Source of the DNA: Antedon mediterranea
Lineage: Eukaryota; Echinodermata; Crinoidea; Comatulida; Antedonidae
Assembly: GCF_964355755.1 (NCBI RefSeq)
Contig: NC_092675.1
Location: 26,142,412-26,206,411, forward strand
Direction: 5' to 3'
Length of the DNA: 64,000 nucleotides
Positions within the stretch are counted from its first letter, which is position 1. Every line of letters starts with the position of its first letter. Shown here one piece after another: positions 20,057 to 32,600 of this stretch. Under the pieces are notes generated by a model, which saw only the letters and a list, made by a program, of their open reading frames with translations, was not told the DNA's origin and made no database searches. A program made the position numbers and the translations under genes.

Positions 20057-20338
20057 TCAAAATCATCTTGCATATTAATTTGATAGTTTTCATGATTGTT
20101 TTCAATTTATCTTCATTTACACATGACTATATTCCCTTTTTTCATTATTTTCTTATGCTTTTTTTCTACTTATTCTCTATGCATGATTAACATGAATTCA
20201 ATATAATGTTCAAAATTTACCATAGAACCACATATTTTATTACAGTAATGTTTACTGATTTTAAATAATTATTATTACATATCATTTGGAATTAACCAAG
20301 TAATTTGTATCAAAACCTAGCTAATATTTATATTTCAG

Positions 20339-20626
20339 GAAACAATGGATATATTACAGTTTTGAATTTTCCGCCACAAACCAACGTTTACAGATATTAC
20401 CAATGTTACACTCCTTCTTCATTCAATGATTATAGTCTGAGTTATGGTAGATCATTTGCAGTAGTAGATGGGGAAAGTATAACTGAAACACCGTGGATCG
20501 TGCCAGATTCAAGTCGAAAATACATTGCAATGCCTAGTGTTGGTATGGGAGTGTACTATTGTAAATTAGTGAAAGATAGTGGCACCACTACAGAAATTGT
20601 TGAGACTACTAGGATAAGAGATGATG
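20339..20626 (+). CDS. Gene A exon: Ig-like domain 1
   Basis: 96 codons, phase 1 on both sides. A Y-Q-C-Y strand carries the first Cys, a Trp (P-W-I-V-P) sits in mid-domain, and V-G-M-G-V-Y-Y-C-K carries the second Cys. It aligns along its length with gene B (54353) and gene C (63412), sharing Y-S-L-S-Y-G-R-S-F-A-V. Confidence 0.85.
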
Positions 20627-23600
20627 GTAAGATGTTCTGGAACCATAAATATTTTACTTTGTTAATCATAATTTGAGTAGCTTTGCTGCTCTACTGTATT
20701 AAATAGAAAATTATTCTGTAATTATTTAATAATACTAGTTAATGTATGATTTTTGTGAAGTACCTTTAGGCACTTATTTTAAAGAGAACAGAAGCATTAG
20801 AAAAGAGTTACCATGTGGAAGCTTTACTATTCTAAGGCTGAACAAAATTGGAATCTGTAAACGTCTGTCAAATCATGGAGTTACTCCATGGTCAAATCAA
20901 AAATAGGTGTTATCAAAATGAGTACAAAAGCAATGATGATTACACTCATCAGTTCAGTGGATTCTACAACTGACACTAAAACAAGATGTGTTTTAATATC
21001 CAAAAATATTCCAAAAAAGAAAACGGTCTAAGTCAATAAAATCCACTCTCAAACATGCACCAAACAATCGTAAATGAACACACAAATTTAGCGTTAAATA
21101 GCTGCGGATAGATTAGAGAGACACGCCCGCTATTGTTTTTCTTGGTAGGCGTAACGTATAGCCGCACCTACTATTTCTAAGCAAAAGTCCTATTCTTTTC
21201 ATTAGAAAACCAATGTGCATTGTGACAGCATCTAAAAAAGTGACCATACTTTTATTATTATTATTATTATTTATTGCCAAAAACCAGATACAAACAAACA
21301 AAAACACAGAAACTAAGGGAGTAGGCAGAGAACCTAAAAGTGAACCTAATCACTATAACAAGATTTCAGGTTCCGTACTCCCAAAGTAACAACAATGATA
21401 TATAATAAACTATATAAAAATATTTAAATAACAAATAGACGAATCAACAGTGTCAATATAAAATAAACGGATAAAATACATTTTGTAATAAATAGTAAAA
21501 AATAACATCAACCTATTTAGCCAAAAAAAAAGATTATTGAGAGTTGGGAACAGGAAGGTTGGTGGCGGGAATCTGAGCCACTTTCAAAACAAAATAACAA
21601 TAAAAAAGAACATTGCGTTTTAATTTTACAAATATTTTATGAAATTAAAACAGACTGAAAAGAAAGAATGTCTTAAAAAAATGGTTATACTGTATATTTC
21701 TTTGAGTTTTTAAAGTGGTATTTTATTATTTTCTAAACAGCTTTAATAACACCAGTTAATTCTAAAACCACTGTAACAGTGAATGTTTGTGATGATGTCA
21801 CAATTAAATTTGACACCGATATAAGCGGTGATTTAATGTGGAGGAAGGATGGATCTACTCCATTTAAAAGTGGAACAGAAACAAGCACGACCTTTAACCC
21901 GGTAGAGACTACTGATGCTGGGGTGTATGAGCTTTATTTAAATGGTGCTCGTTCAGATCGTAGACACTCATTTATCAAGTTGATTGTACGAGGTAAAACT
22001 TTGTTATATTGTTTAAAAAATCAAATAATGTATTGGATTTCAACTTTGTTTTAATATTTTTATGCATTTGACACTTTACTTCATCTTTATTTTCTGCAAT
22101 ACTATTCTGGGCTTCTGTTATTGTTCAAAGGTTAATAAATTAATTAATTGTAGAAATATAATTTTATTGTAGACACTTTGTACACACTTTCCTCAAATAG
22201 GAACTGCACAATATTCAATTTAAAAAAATGTTAATAATAAAAACTATTAACTTCTGCGAAGGATATTTTAAACACCCTTCCCTTAAAATTAGTTGTTAAA
22301 ATTTTAGAAACTCTAAATTATTATTACTTCAATGCTACATTTTGGAACCAACTCCCTAACACTTTATTTGCAGTAGCTTCATTGAAGAAAAGTAAGGAAA
22401 ACAAAATAAAAAAAGGTATCATCCTGAATGTTTGGGTGTTCTGTTAATGAAGTATTTTTGCAGAACATGCCTATTGATTTTTTTATAACATGCCCTCTGT
22501 ATCCTAGTACTGTAGTAGTAAGCCCTCTCTCTCCCTGAATATAGTTTTCTTTGATATATTTGCCAAGTAGGCTTACTCACTTTAAATTAGTAAGTGAGAC
22601 AAAGTTTCCTTCTAGTCGGGTCCTTTAATTTTGTATTCATCATAATTATATCATTAATTTAAATTCATAAATGTCAACTCAATTAGTCAATCATTTTCAT
22701 ACATAGCGTGTCCGTGTCACAAATGGGGTCCACCTGACTGCACTGGCGATTGTGAATACTGCTATAATGGAGGTGTATGTGATGACAAAACTGGATTATG
22801 TATTTGTGCACCTGGATTTAAGGGAGCGACGTGTGAAATCGGTAAAGCATTTTAAAGAAAACATTCAAATCTCTGCTCTTCTATTATTATAGAAATAGTA
22901 CCTTTAACGTATACTCCATAGACTAATTTAATGGATCCACATGTAAAATTGGTAAGAAAAACATGTGTTTTCATAAAAACTAGTAAATGTTTTAACATTA
23001 AATTTACCAATGATACATGACTCAAGCAGCCATTTAAACAATTGTTGTATTGTCCCTCCTGAAAAAAAATCTTAACCTTTTTGTTGTTGAATATGCCATT
23101 TTAATGTCACTTTATTTTCGTTCTTTGTAATCAACTTTATTGAAACATACAAAACAACCTATTCAAAATCGGATTTAATTAATCTTCATTTTTCATGTTT
23201 TTGGGGGACAATACATCTTTAAAATAGTGTAAATCTAAATAGGCTTATACTTCGTAGAATCAAATGGGTTATTGTAGACTATCTTAGACTAATCAATGAT
23301 GGTGTAGAAATAGGAACCAAGCATTAGTACAGTACAACAAACTGTTGTTAATTTAAATGGATGTTTATCCTTTACTGGAGTTAGAGAGTCATATCATTCC
23401 CAATGAAAGTGTTTCTTCTGCTTTTAACCCTCCTGCGCACTCTGCTTATTATTTTGTCCCTTTGCTTGTTTTATGTTTTTTGCTGAAAAAGAGGAATTAA
23501 GTAAGAAATAATGTATTTTAACCCACACCTCATGTATTTACAGTATGTTTTTTTTCTCATCAGTTATTCATTTTTTATTAAATTTTATTGCTTTATTATT

Positions 23601-26600
23601 TAGTTTTCACATCTTGATAGACTAATAATAATAATAATAATAATAATAGGATATTGAAAAGGGCCATGCCTCTGAAATAATTTGGATTTAATGTCTGCCA
23701 TTGTTATTAGCATGTGGTGGCAATAGACATGGTTGGAATTGTGAAAATGTTTGTACCAGACGAGCAGATCCTTCTTCATGTAAAAACATTCTGTTTTGTT
23801 TACCTGATCCATATGGATGTACCTGTGTTACCGGTTACAAAGGAATAAAATGTGACATAGGTAAATATATAATCATGGATTTATCCATAATTTAAAAAAA
23901 TGTTGTGCTTTTCTTCCTTAATATATATTTTAGTTACAATCAAGTATAACAATCATGTATAACAGCCAGATAGGTATCTGTTAACAATATAAATATTCTA
24001 AGGAATTATTCATTTTATCACAAACTTTGAAGATTTGTTTTTCCTCTGGAAAAGAAAAATCTTTTGAAATGTTGCGTTAAATAGGCCAATGCTGGTTAAT
24101 TGTTTAATAACATAATATTTCAAATCATCATCAAACAGAATGTTCACCTGGTACATTTGGAGCAGACTGTACTCAAACGTGTCATTGTCAAGAAGGTGCA
24201 TGTGATCGATATACAGGAATATGCACTGAAGCGGCATGTGAGTTTCCGTGGACAGGATATAACTGCCAACGTAAGAATTCATTATAATATAAGAAAGGTT
24301 AAAGTTTGCCAATTATTAAAACCTAATTTTTTATATTACCATTATCTGAAGTAAGATAATCTAGAAAAATTTGTAAAGTAAAATCATTTATACAATATAT
24401 TTCAGGTTTTGTTTTTATAATTGATTAAATATCTTTGTGTTGAATGGCATACAATTAAATGAATATAAACTAAATATCTTTAGAACAGCATATTTTAAAC
24501 TTTAAAAAAAAATGTTCTGTTTAGAATGCCAAACTGGTGAAGTGTGTGAAGAAAATGAATGTAAGGAACCATGCAAACATTACAGAGAAAATGGCATATG
24601 TAAAGAATATGGTAGGTTCCCAGTTAGAAGTAGCCCTTTTAAACCCAACATGTTCAGTCTTGAACATTTCTGTAATTAATCAGATGTATTAGGTCAGATT
24701 TTATACTAATTTTAATTTTTCTGACATTATAAATAAATATTTGAAAAATAAATGTTAACTTTTTTGTTAAATCAGTTGTCAAGTACTTACTTGCTACTTT
24801 TCAGCTATTTTCATGGTTCGGTGAATTGCGCCATCTCTCGTCTGATGTTCAGCTTTCTGCTGGTGTTTCCCTTTTTATTAAGTCATCGTAGATGTGGCTC
24901 AGGTCATGTCCTCCCTGGTCTCTGTTGATGTTCATATTCGTTTTTCTGATCCAAATAGCTTCTTTTATTAGTAGTGTTGTTCTCTGTCTCAATATTTTTG
25001 TATTTTCAAAAATCCGGTATGTGGTTTTCTATGATCTGTGATAGCTGATTTGTGTAGAGTTTTAGATGGTGAATGGCGAGCGCTCCTAGTTCTTGTCCGT
25101 AATGACAGAACATCATGTCAACGTCATTTGCGTGACCAAGGCTACTGAAAATAGCCGATACGTAGCAAGTAAGTACTTGACAACTGGTTTAACAAAAAAG
25201 TTAACATTTATTTTTTTTTAATATCCATTTGAAACCAGAGGAATTTTTGCAACAACGAATGAAAAATGAAAAACAAAAATGATCCAAACCCAAACCAAAG
25301 TTAAATAGAACCAATAAAAATTAAATAATTAATTTATATTTTGAATTGTCAGGAATTATTAATGCCACATTTGTACCAGCAAATAACAACCAGAACACAA
25401 CTGCATCATGTTCAGTAAAACATGGTACAAAAAACGTTACAACAATGATTATGGTGACCAACAAACATTTCACTGAAAATATTACAAAACTGGTAGAAAT
25501 AGAACAAGATGGTGAGCATATAACAACGTACACATTTTCTGTGACATCAAATGTTGATTCAACTTACGAATGTGTAATTGCATACCCATGTTTTAACGCT
25601 CAGGGACAAATATTTGCTGATATTTTTCGTAAGTAATACAAACTATATAATCAAAATTTGCGTTACTTTTAAATCATTTCAACAATTCTATCTTACTAGG
25701 GAAATATTTTTATATTTATATCACATTTGAATGTTATATTTGTTTATTTGAAGAGAATCAGTTAAATGCGCCTATTGAACTTGGGTCTGCCTTGTTGGAT
25801 TACTCAGTTTCAATTCAACTCATGAAAATATTGCTCTCACATTTCCATTTTTGAGCATTGACTGTATTTATGTCATATGAGCTAAACTAATTGACTATTA
25901 TTTTTACATTTTATAAACAACTTATTAGGGTTGCCTGTCTACAATGGAAGCTTGACAGTACTCAATATATCCGGATCCTTTATCACCATTGAATGGACGG
26001 CATGGGACAGCAATACTGATTATGGAAATGGTCCAGTTGTTGGATACTTTTTATACCACAAACTGAGCAATACCAATGATTGGATGAAGACATTATATGA
26101 GAATTCTTTATCAGGCACTGTTAATGGGTTGTGTGAAAAGGAATACATTTTTAGTGTTTCTGCTGTGAGACCTGGTGAAGGGGGTGAAGGACCAATTGGA
26201 AAAGATGAAATCACAGTAAAACCTCATTGCGAAAGTAAGTGAGCACTGTAGGTACAAATATAGAATCATAACTGGGAGTTTGTAATGTGAAACATTCACA
26301 TTTTTGGGATAATTACCACTTTATTGGACATCTGTTGCCTTTGTTCAAGGAGATTGCAAACTTTTTAACTTTACTTAACAATTAAAAGACCAGATAACCT
26401 AAAGTTGAAAATGATACAGTAGTAATGGGATATTGTGACTTTTGCTGACAATGTGAAGTATTTTTCTTTTTATTTCTTGCCAGAAATTATCAATGCCACA
26501 TTTGTACCAGCAAATAACAACCAGAACACAACTGCATCATGTTCAGTAAAACATTATGGTACAAAAAACATTACAACAATGATTATGGTGACCAACAAAC

Positions 26601-29600
26601 ATTTCACTGAAAATATTACAAAACTGGTAGGAATAGAACAAAATGGTGAGAATATAACAACGTACACATTTTCTGTGACATCAAATGTTGATTCAACTTA
26701 CAAATGTGTAATTGTGCATGAAGGATTTTCAGCTCAGCGAGAAGTTTTACCTGAAGTGTTTCGTAAGTAAAACAAATTGTAATTAAAGATTGTTTCAAAT
26801 ATTACAGTCAGTCTTTCAACTCATGAAAAATACTCTCCACTAAATTATTTAGATTGTTGATTACTGACATAAATACACATTATTTGTTATTAGAGTTACC
26901 AGTCTACGCTGGAAACTTGACGGTACTTAATATCTCAGGATCCTTTATCACCATTGAATGGACGGCATGGAACAGCAATACTCATGATGGAGATGGTCCA
27001 GTTGTTGGATACTTTTTATACCACAAACTGAGCAATACAAATGATTGGAAGAAGACATTTGATGAGAATTCTTTATCAGGCACTATTAATGGGTTGTGTG
27101 ATAAAGAATACACTTTTAGTGTTTCTGCTGTGAGACCTGGTGAAGGGGGTGAAGGACCCATTGGGAAAGATGTAGTCACAGTAAAACCTCATTGCGAAAG
27201 TAAGTGAGCACTGTATGTCAACTAAAGAATCACAACAGGCAATGTGTAATGTGACACATTCACATTTCTAGGCTAATTACCACTTTATTGGACATCTGTT
27301 GCCTTGTTCAAGGAGGTTGCAAACTTTTTAACTTTACTTACCACTTAAAACACCAGATAACCTAAAGTTGAAAATGATACAGTAGTTATGGAATATTGTG
27401 ACTTTTGCCCTTTTGCTGACAATTTGAAGTATTTTTCTTTTTATTTCTTGCCAGAAATTACCAATGCCACATTTGTTCCAGCAAATAACAACCAGAACAC
27501 AACTGCTTCATGTTCAGTAAAACATTATGGTACAAAAAACGTTACAACAATGATTATGGTGACTAACAAACATTTCACTGAAAATATTACAAAACTGGTA
27601 GAAATAGAACAAGATAGTGAGAATATAACAATGTACACATTTTCTGTGATAGCAAATGTTGATTCAACTTACAAATGTGTAATTTTGCATGAAGGATTTT
27701 CAGCTCAGCGAGAAGTTTTACCTGAAGTGTTTCGTAAGTAAAACAAATTGTAATTAAAGATTGTTTCAAATACAACAGTCAATCTTTCAACTCATGAAAA
27801 TACTCTCCACTCAACTATTTAGATTATTGATTACTGACATAAATACACAACATTTGTTATTAGGGTTACCAGTCTACGCTGGAAACTTGACGGTACTTAA
27901 TATCTCAGGATCCTTTATCACCATTGAATGGACGGCATGGAACAGCAATACTGAGGATGGAGATGGTCCAGTTGTTGGATACTTTTTATACCACAAACTG
28001 AGCAATACAAATGATTGGAAGAAGACATTATACGAGAATTCTTTATCAGGCACTATTAATGGGTTGTGTGATAAAGAATACACTTTTAGTGTTTCTGCTG
28101 TGAGACCTAGTAAAGGGGGTGAAGGACAAATTGGAAAAGATAAAGTCACAGTAAAACCTCATTGCGAAAGTAAGTGAGCACTGTGTGTACAACTATAGGA
28201 TCACCTAAAAACTGCAAATAGCTTTATTTTAAAATCATACAGTTTAAAGGAATTCAAATGTATTTGATTACGATATGTAATAATATTGTAAGATTTACCC
28301 TTTCCTGATAAGGTGAATGTAAAGACATTTTTCTTTTTATTTCTTGTCAGATATCATTAATGCCTCATTTGTTCCAGCAAATAACAACCAGAACACAACT
28401 GCATCATGTTCAGTAAAACATTATGGTACAAAAAACATTACAACAATGATTATGGTGACTAACAAACATTTCACTGAAAATATTACAAAACTGGTAGGAA
28501 TAGAACAAAATGGTGAGAATATAACAACGTACACATTTTCTGTGACATCAAATGTTGATTCAACATACAAATGTGTATTTATGCATGAAGGCTTTTCTGT
28601 TCAACAAGAAATTGTTGCTAAAATATTTCGTAAGTTATACAATTTGTAATCAAATTTGCATTATTTTGAATCAATTCAACAGTTGTATGTTACTATAATA
28701 ACATTAATCTTTATAACGCATGAGGTGTGTTTATGACATAATTTTGTTTTTTCGTAAAACCTCATTGCGAAAGTAAATAACAAGAAATTGTTGCTGAAAT
28801 ATTTCGTAAGTAAAAATATTTGTAATCAGATTTGCATTTTTAATTAACAGTTGTATGTTACTATAATTACATTACTAAATTTTTTGAACACTCCTTCTAT
28901 GCCGTAGAAAATAAAGAACGAGAAAGATGAAACTTAATTAGATGCCTTTTACTATCCCAATCAGGGACTAACCCTCAATTGATAGGACCGGACACAGCCT
29001 TTCTCGACACAAAGTTATTTTTTATCTTTTGGCTATGAAAAATGTTGTATTAAAGCTCACTTTGTGTGTAACTTGAAAATGATTGATCTTAGAAAATGTG
29101 TTCACTGGAGTGAATATTTTCATTGCTATACCATGTTTCATATTCAGTTTTTTCTGATTTATAAACATAGGTGTATATTTAATTTCTTGAGTATGACTAT
29201 AATTGTTTCTTCTGTGTTTTATCATAACACATTCGTTGTTCTAATTGTTGCACAACTACAAAACACTTTTTACTTAGGGTTACCTGTCTATACTGGAAAT
29301 TTGACGGTACTTAATATTTCAAGTACATCTATCACCATTGAATGGACAGCATGGAACAGCAATACTGACGATGGAGATGGTCCAGTTGTTGGATACTTTT
29401 TATACCACAAACTGACCAATACAAATGATTGGAAGAAGACATTATTTGAGAATTCTTTATCAGGCACTATTAATGGGTTGTGTGATAAAGAATACACTTT
29501 TAGTGTTTCTGCTGTGAGACCTGGTGAAGGGGGTGAAGGATCAATTGGAAAAAATAAAACCACAGTTAAAACTCATTGCGAAAGTAAGTATAATACACAG

Positions 29601-32600
29601 GTACCAGTATTGCTTTCTTAGATGAAAAAATTATCAAAATAATAGTAATGCGCTGCATCTTCATTCAAGAATAAGCGACTTTGATAACCAGAGGGCGGCC
29701 TATTTACAAAGTCAATCAGTACAAAAATGTCCATCTAGGTCCTAGCGTGGTGATGTAAATTTACATCATTGCGCTAGCCTCGCTCCTATTGCACTCTTTT
29801 TGTCCCGTTTACCTTTAAAATATGGCGCCCTTTGGAGTTATTGAAGTCGCTTATTAAAATAGACATATCCGTTTCTGGATTCTCGTTTAAAAACACATAA
29901 ATATTATTTTTTGTATTTAAATTAACTAATCAAAATTCATGTCAATACATTACACCATAATATTATATATATATATGTTTATTATAATTATATATATATA
30001 TGTTTATTATATGTTATAAACGGCAGTGTTATATAGTCGTCATCACCATAATCATCATTTCCTATGTACTATAGAAGAAATAATTTAATATTAAATATAA
30101 TATTTGTTGTTATTGTTATTACAGTAAACTTTGATACATTTTATGAAGAAAATTGTGAAGTTGAATGTAATAAATCATGTGGGTTTCAAAGAGTGAATGG
30201 CACATGCAAGGAAAGCATGTGTATGCCTTATTTGCTTGAACCTGATTGCGATGTTGGTAAGTCCTTGTTACTTATTATAGATTAGTTTAAATGAGTATTC
30301 GTTTAGTTGATGAGAACCGCACTAGTAAAGATGAAGTTATTGCCCTTTTATAATCCAAACTAGTCTAGGTTGTCAGTAATTTACTTAATATTGGTAAACA
30401 GATATTATTTTGGCACACATGGCATTTCATATGTATTATACTTGAGATTCACAAATTGAAATGATTGGTGGAATAACAAGAACTATTTCCTACAAAAAAA
30501 AAAAACCTCGGCTTTTAGTTTTAATTATTGTTTTTGTCATTAAATGATGTTTTTTTGAAGTGATATATTCTATTTGATAAATTAGGAAATAATGATTTAT
30601 TATAAATTTTATTTGTTTGACAATCAGTAGGCCTAAAAATGTAGTGTAGGATACATACAGCTTTCGACAAACGTGTCTTCAAACATCTCAAAGACTCTCT
30701 TCTCCCATATGTGCTTTGGAGTTTGAGCATGCCCAGTCCGAGTTTCCAAAGACCAATTATTTTCAGCCATACCAAACAATAAGCTACCGCATGGTAACTC
30801 TAATGAATCCGTTCTTTTGGATATAACTGCCTAAAGGAGCGGAGCAAAAAAATAAACAAGATAATAACTGGAGACTGGGCAAGTCTAAGGTCCATGGAAA
30901 ACCTGTGTGTCTGGAGTCAGTTCAACAATTCATTGTATGCTGTACTATTTGGATTTTTAGACACGACTTAAACTTCCAACATTAAAAAAAAATGCATAGC
31001 CTATCAATCTTCAGTCACACTATGCTGAATTTACTGTTGTCAAGAAAATCTAAAAAAATATTTATATTCTCCTAAATTGTTAGGGTTCTTAGAATAATAA
31101 GGTATTCTGTGTTACAAAAAGATGTAGAATTGGTTTATTTTGCTATTTATTTAATCTGCTTTACTTTTTCATTTCTCATCAGAAATTATTAATACCACAT
31201 TCGTACCAGCAAATAACAACCAGAACACAACTGCATCATGTTCAGTAAAACATTATGGTACAAAAAACATTACAACAATGATTATGGTGACTAACAAACA
31301 TTTCACTGAAAATATTACAAAACTGGTAGGAATAGAACAAGATGGTGAGAATATAACAACGTACACGTTTTCTGTGACATCAAATGTTGATTCAACTTAC
31401 AAATGTGTAATTGTGCATGAAGGATTTTCAGCTCAGCGAGAAGTTTTACCTGAAGTGTTTCGTAAGTAGGACAAATTGTAATCAAGTTTAAATCTATATA
31501 ACTTTTTAAAATGTATGTATGTTATTATATTAATATTTATTTTAATACACTTAGTGTTTCCTAATTTGTTTTCCTGTGCTGTAGGTCATTTATTTTAATA
31601 TTATATTACAACAGCCAACTTTTTTATAAAATGTTGTATTCATGTTGTGTAATGTGACAGGGATTTGAATAGTTTGCAACTAAATACCAACCTGCAATAC
31701 ATAAATACATTACTAACTGCTCTGCCAGCAAAAACTGAGCATCTCACTTGCATAACTTAGCATTTCACATTCCTATTCAGCTCAGCTCAGTGCCTCATTG
31801 AATAAGTAAAGTAATCATACTGTTAACTCAAGCAATTTTCTCCTTTTCAACTCATAAACCTTCATATTAGTATATTAATAAAGTAGTCATGCACTTTTCA
31901 TTTACAGTTTAATGTTAATTAATATCAGGATTAATATTTGATTTTTGATTTATAGAAATTTCTTGAGTATTGACTGATGTAATGGTGGGATCTTATTCTG
32001 TTAAAAAACTAATCTTGTTATTGTTTTAAACCACAAAATTGTTATTAAGGGTTACCTGTCTATACTGGAAAATTGGCTGTACGTAATATTTCAACCACCT
32101 TTATCACCATTGAATGGACGGCATGGAACAGCAATACTGACGATGGAGATGGTCCAGTTGTTGGATACTTTTTATACCACAAACTGAGCAATACAAATGA
32201 TTGGAAGAAGACATTTGATGAGAATTCTTTATCTGGCAATGTTAGTGAGTTGATGTGGGATACAGAATACACTTTCAGTGTTTCTGCTGTGAGACCTGGT
32301 GAAGGCGGTGAAGGACCAATTGGAGAAAAAAGAGTCACTGTAAAAACACTTTGTGGGAGTAAGTTTAGTATATTTCTCAAGTATCAACAAATAGTAAATA
32401 ATCAAATTGCTAGACTAATAGTTTATTTAATTTGACTTTGTGAGAGATAATTGAAAACTCCATGATGACAAACTAATAATAATAATAATATTCATTTTTA
32501 AATGATGCAGTACTACAAAATTTGGTGATGTTAAATATGTAAAGTTACAATTTACAAAGTCTAGCTAAAATGAATTGCTTTAGTTACAATATTTTATTTT

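Noticed and set aside
21779-22054. Starting Ig2 of gene A at the internal ATG (21779)
   Set aside because: The exon begins at the acceptor before 21741 and continues in phase from Ig1. The ATG codon is internal to a longer, phase-consistent exon.
26982-27179. Long minus-strand open frames opposite the FN3 exons (also 26020, 27874, 29288, 32060, 58334)
   Set aside because: They are mirror frames of conserved FN3 coding exons and recur only because those exons recur. They have no splice or start context of their own.
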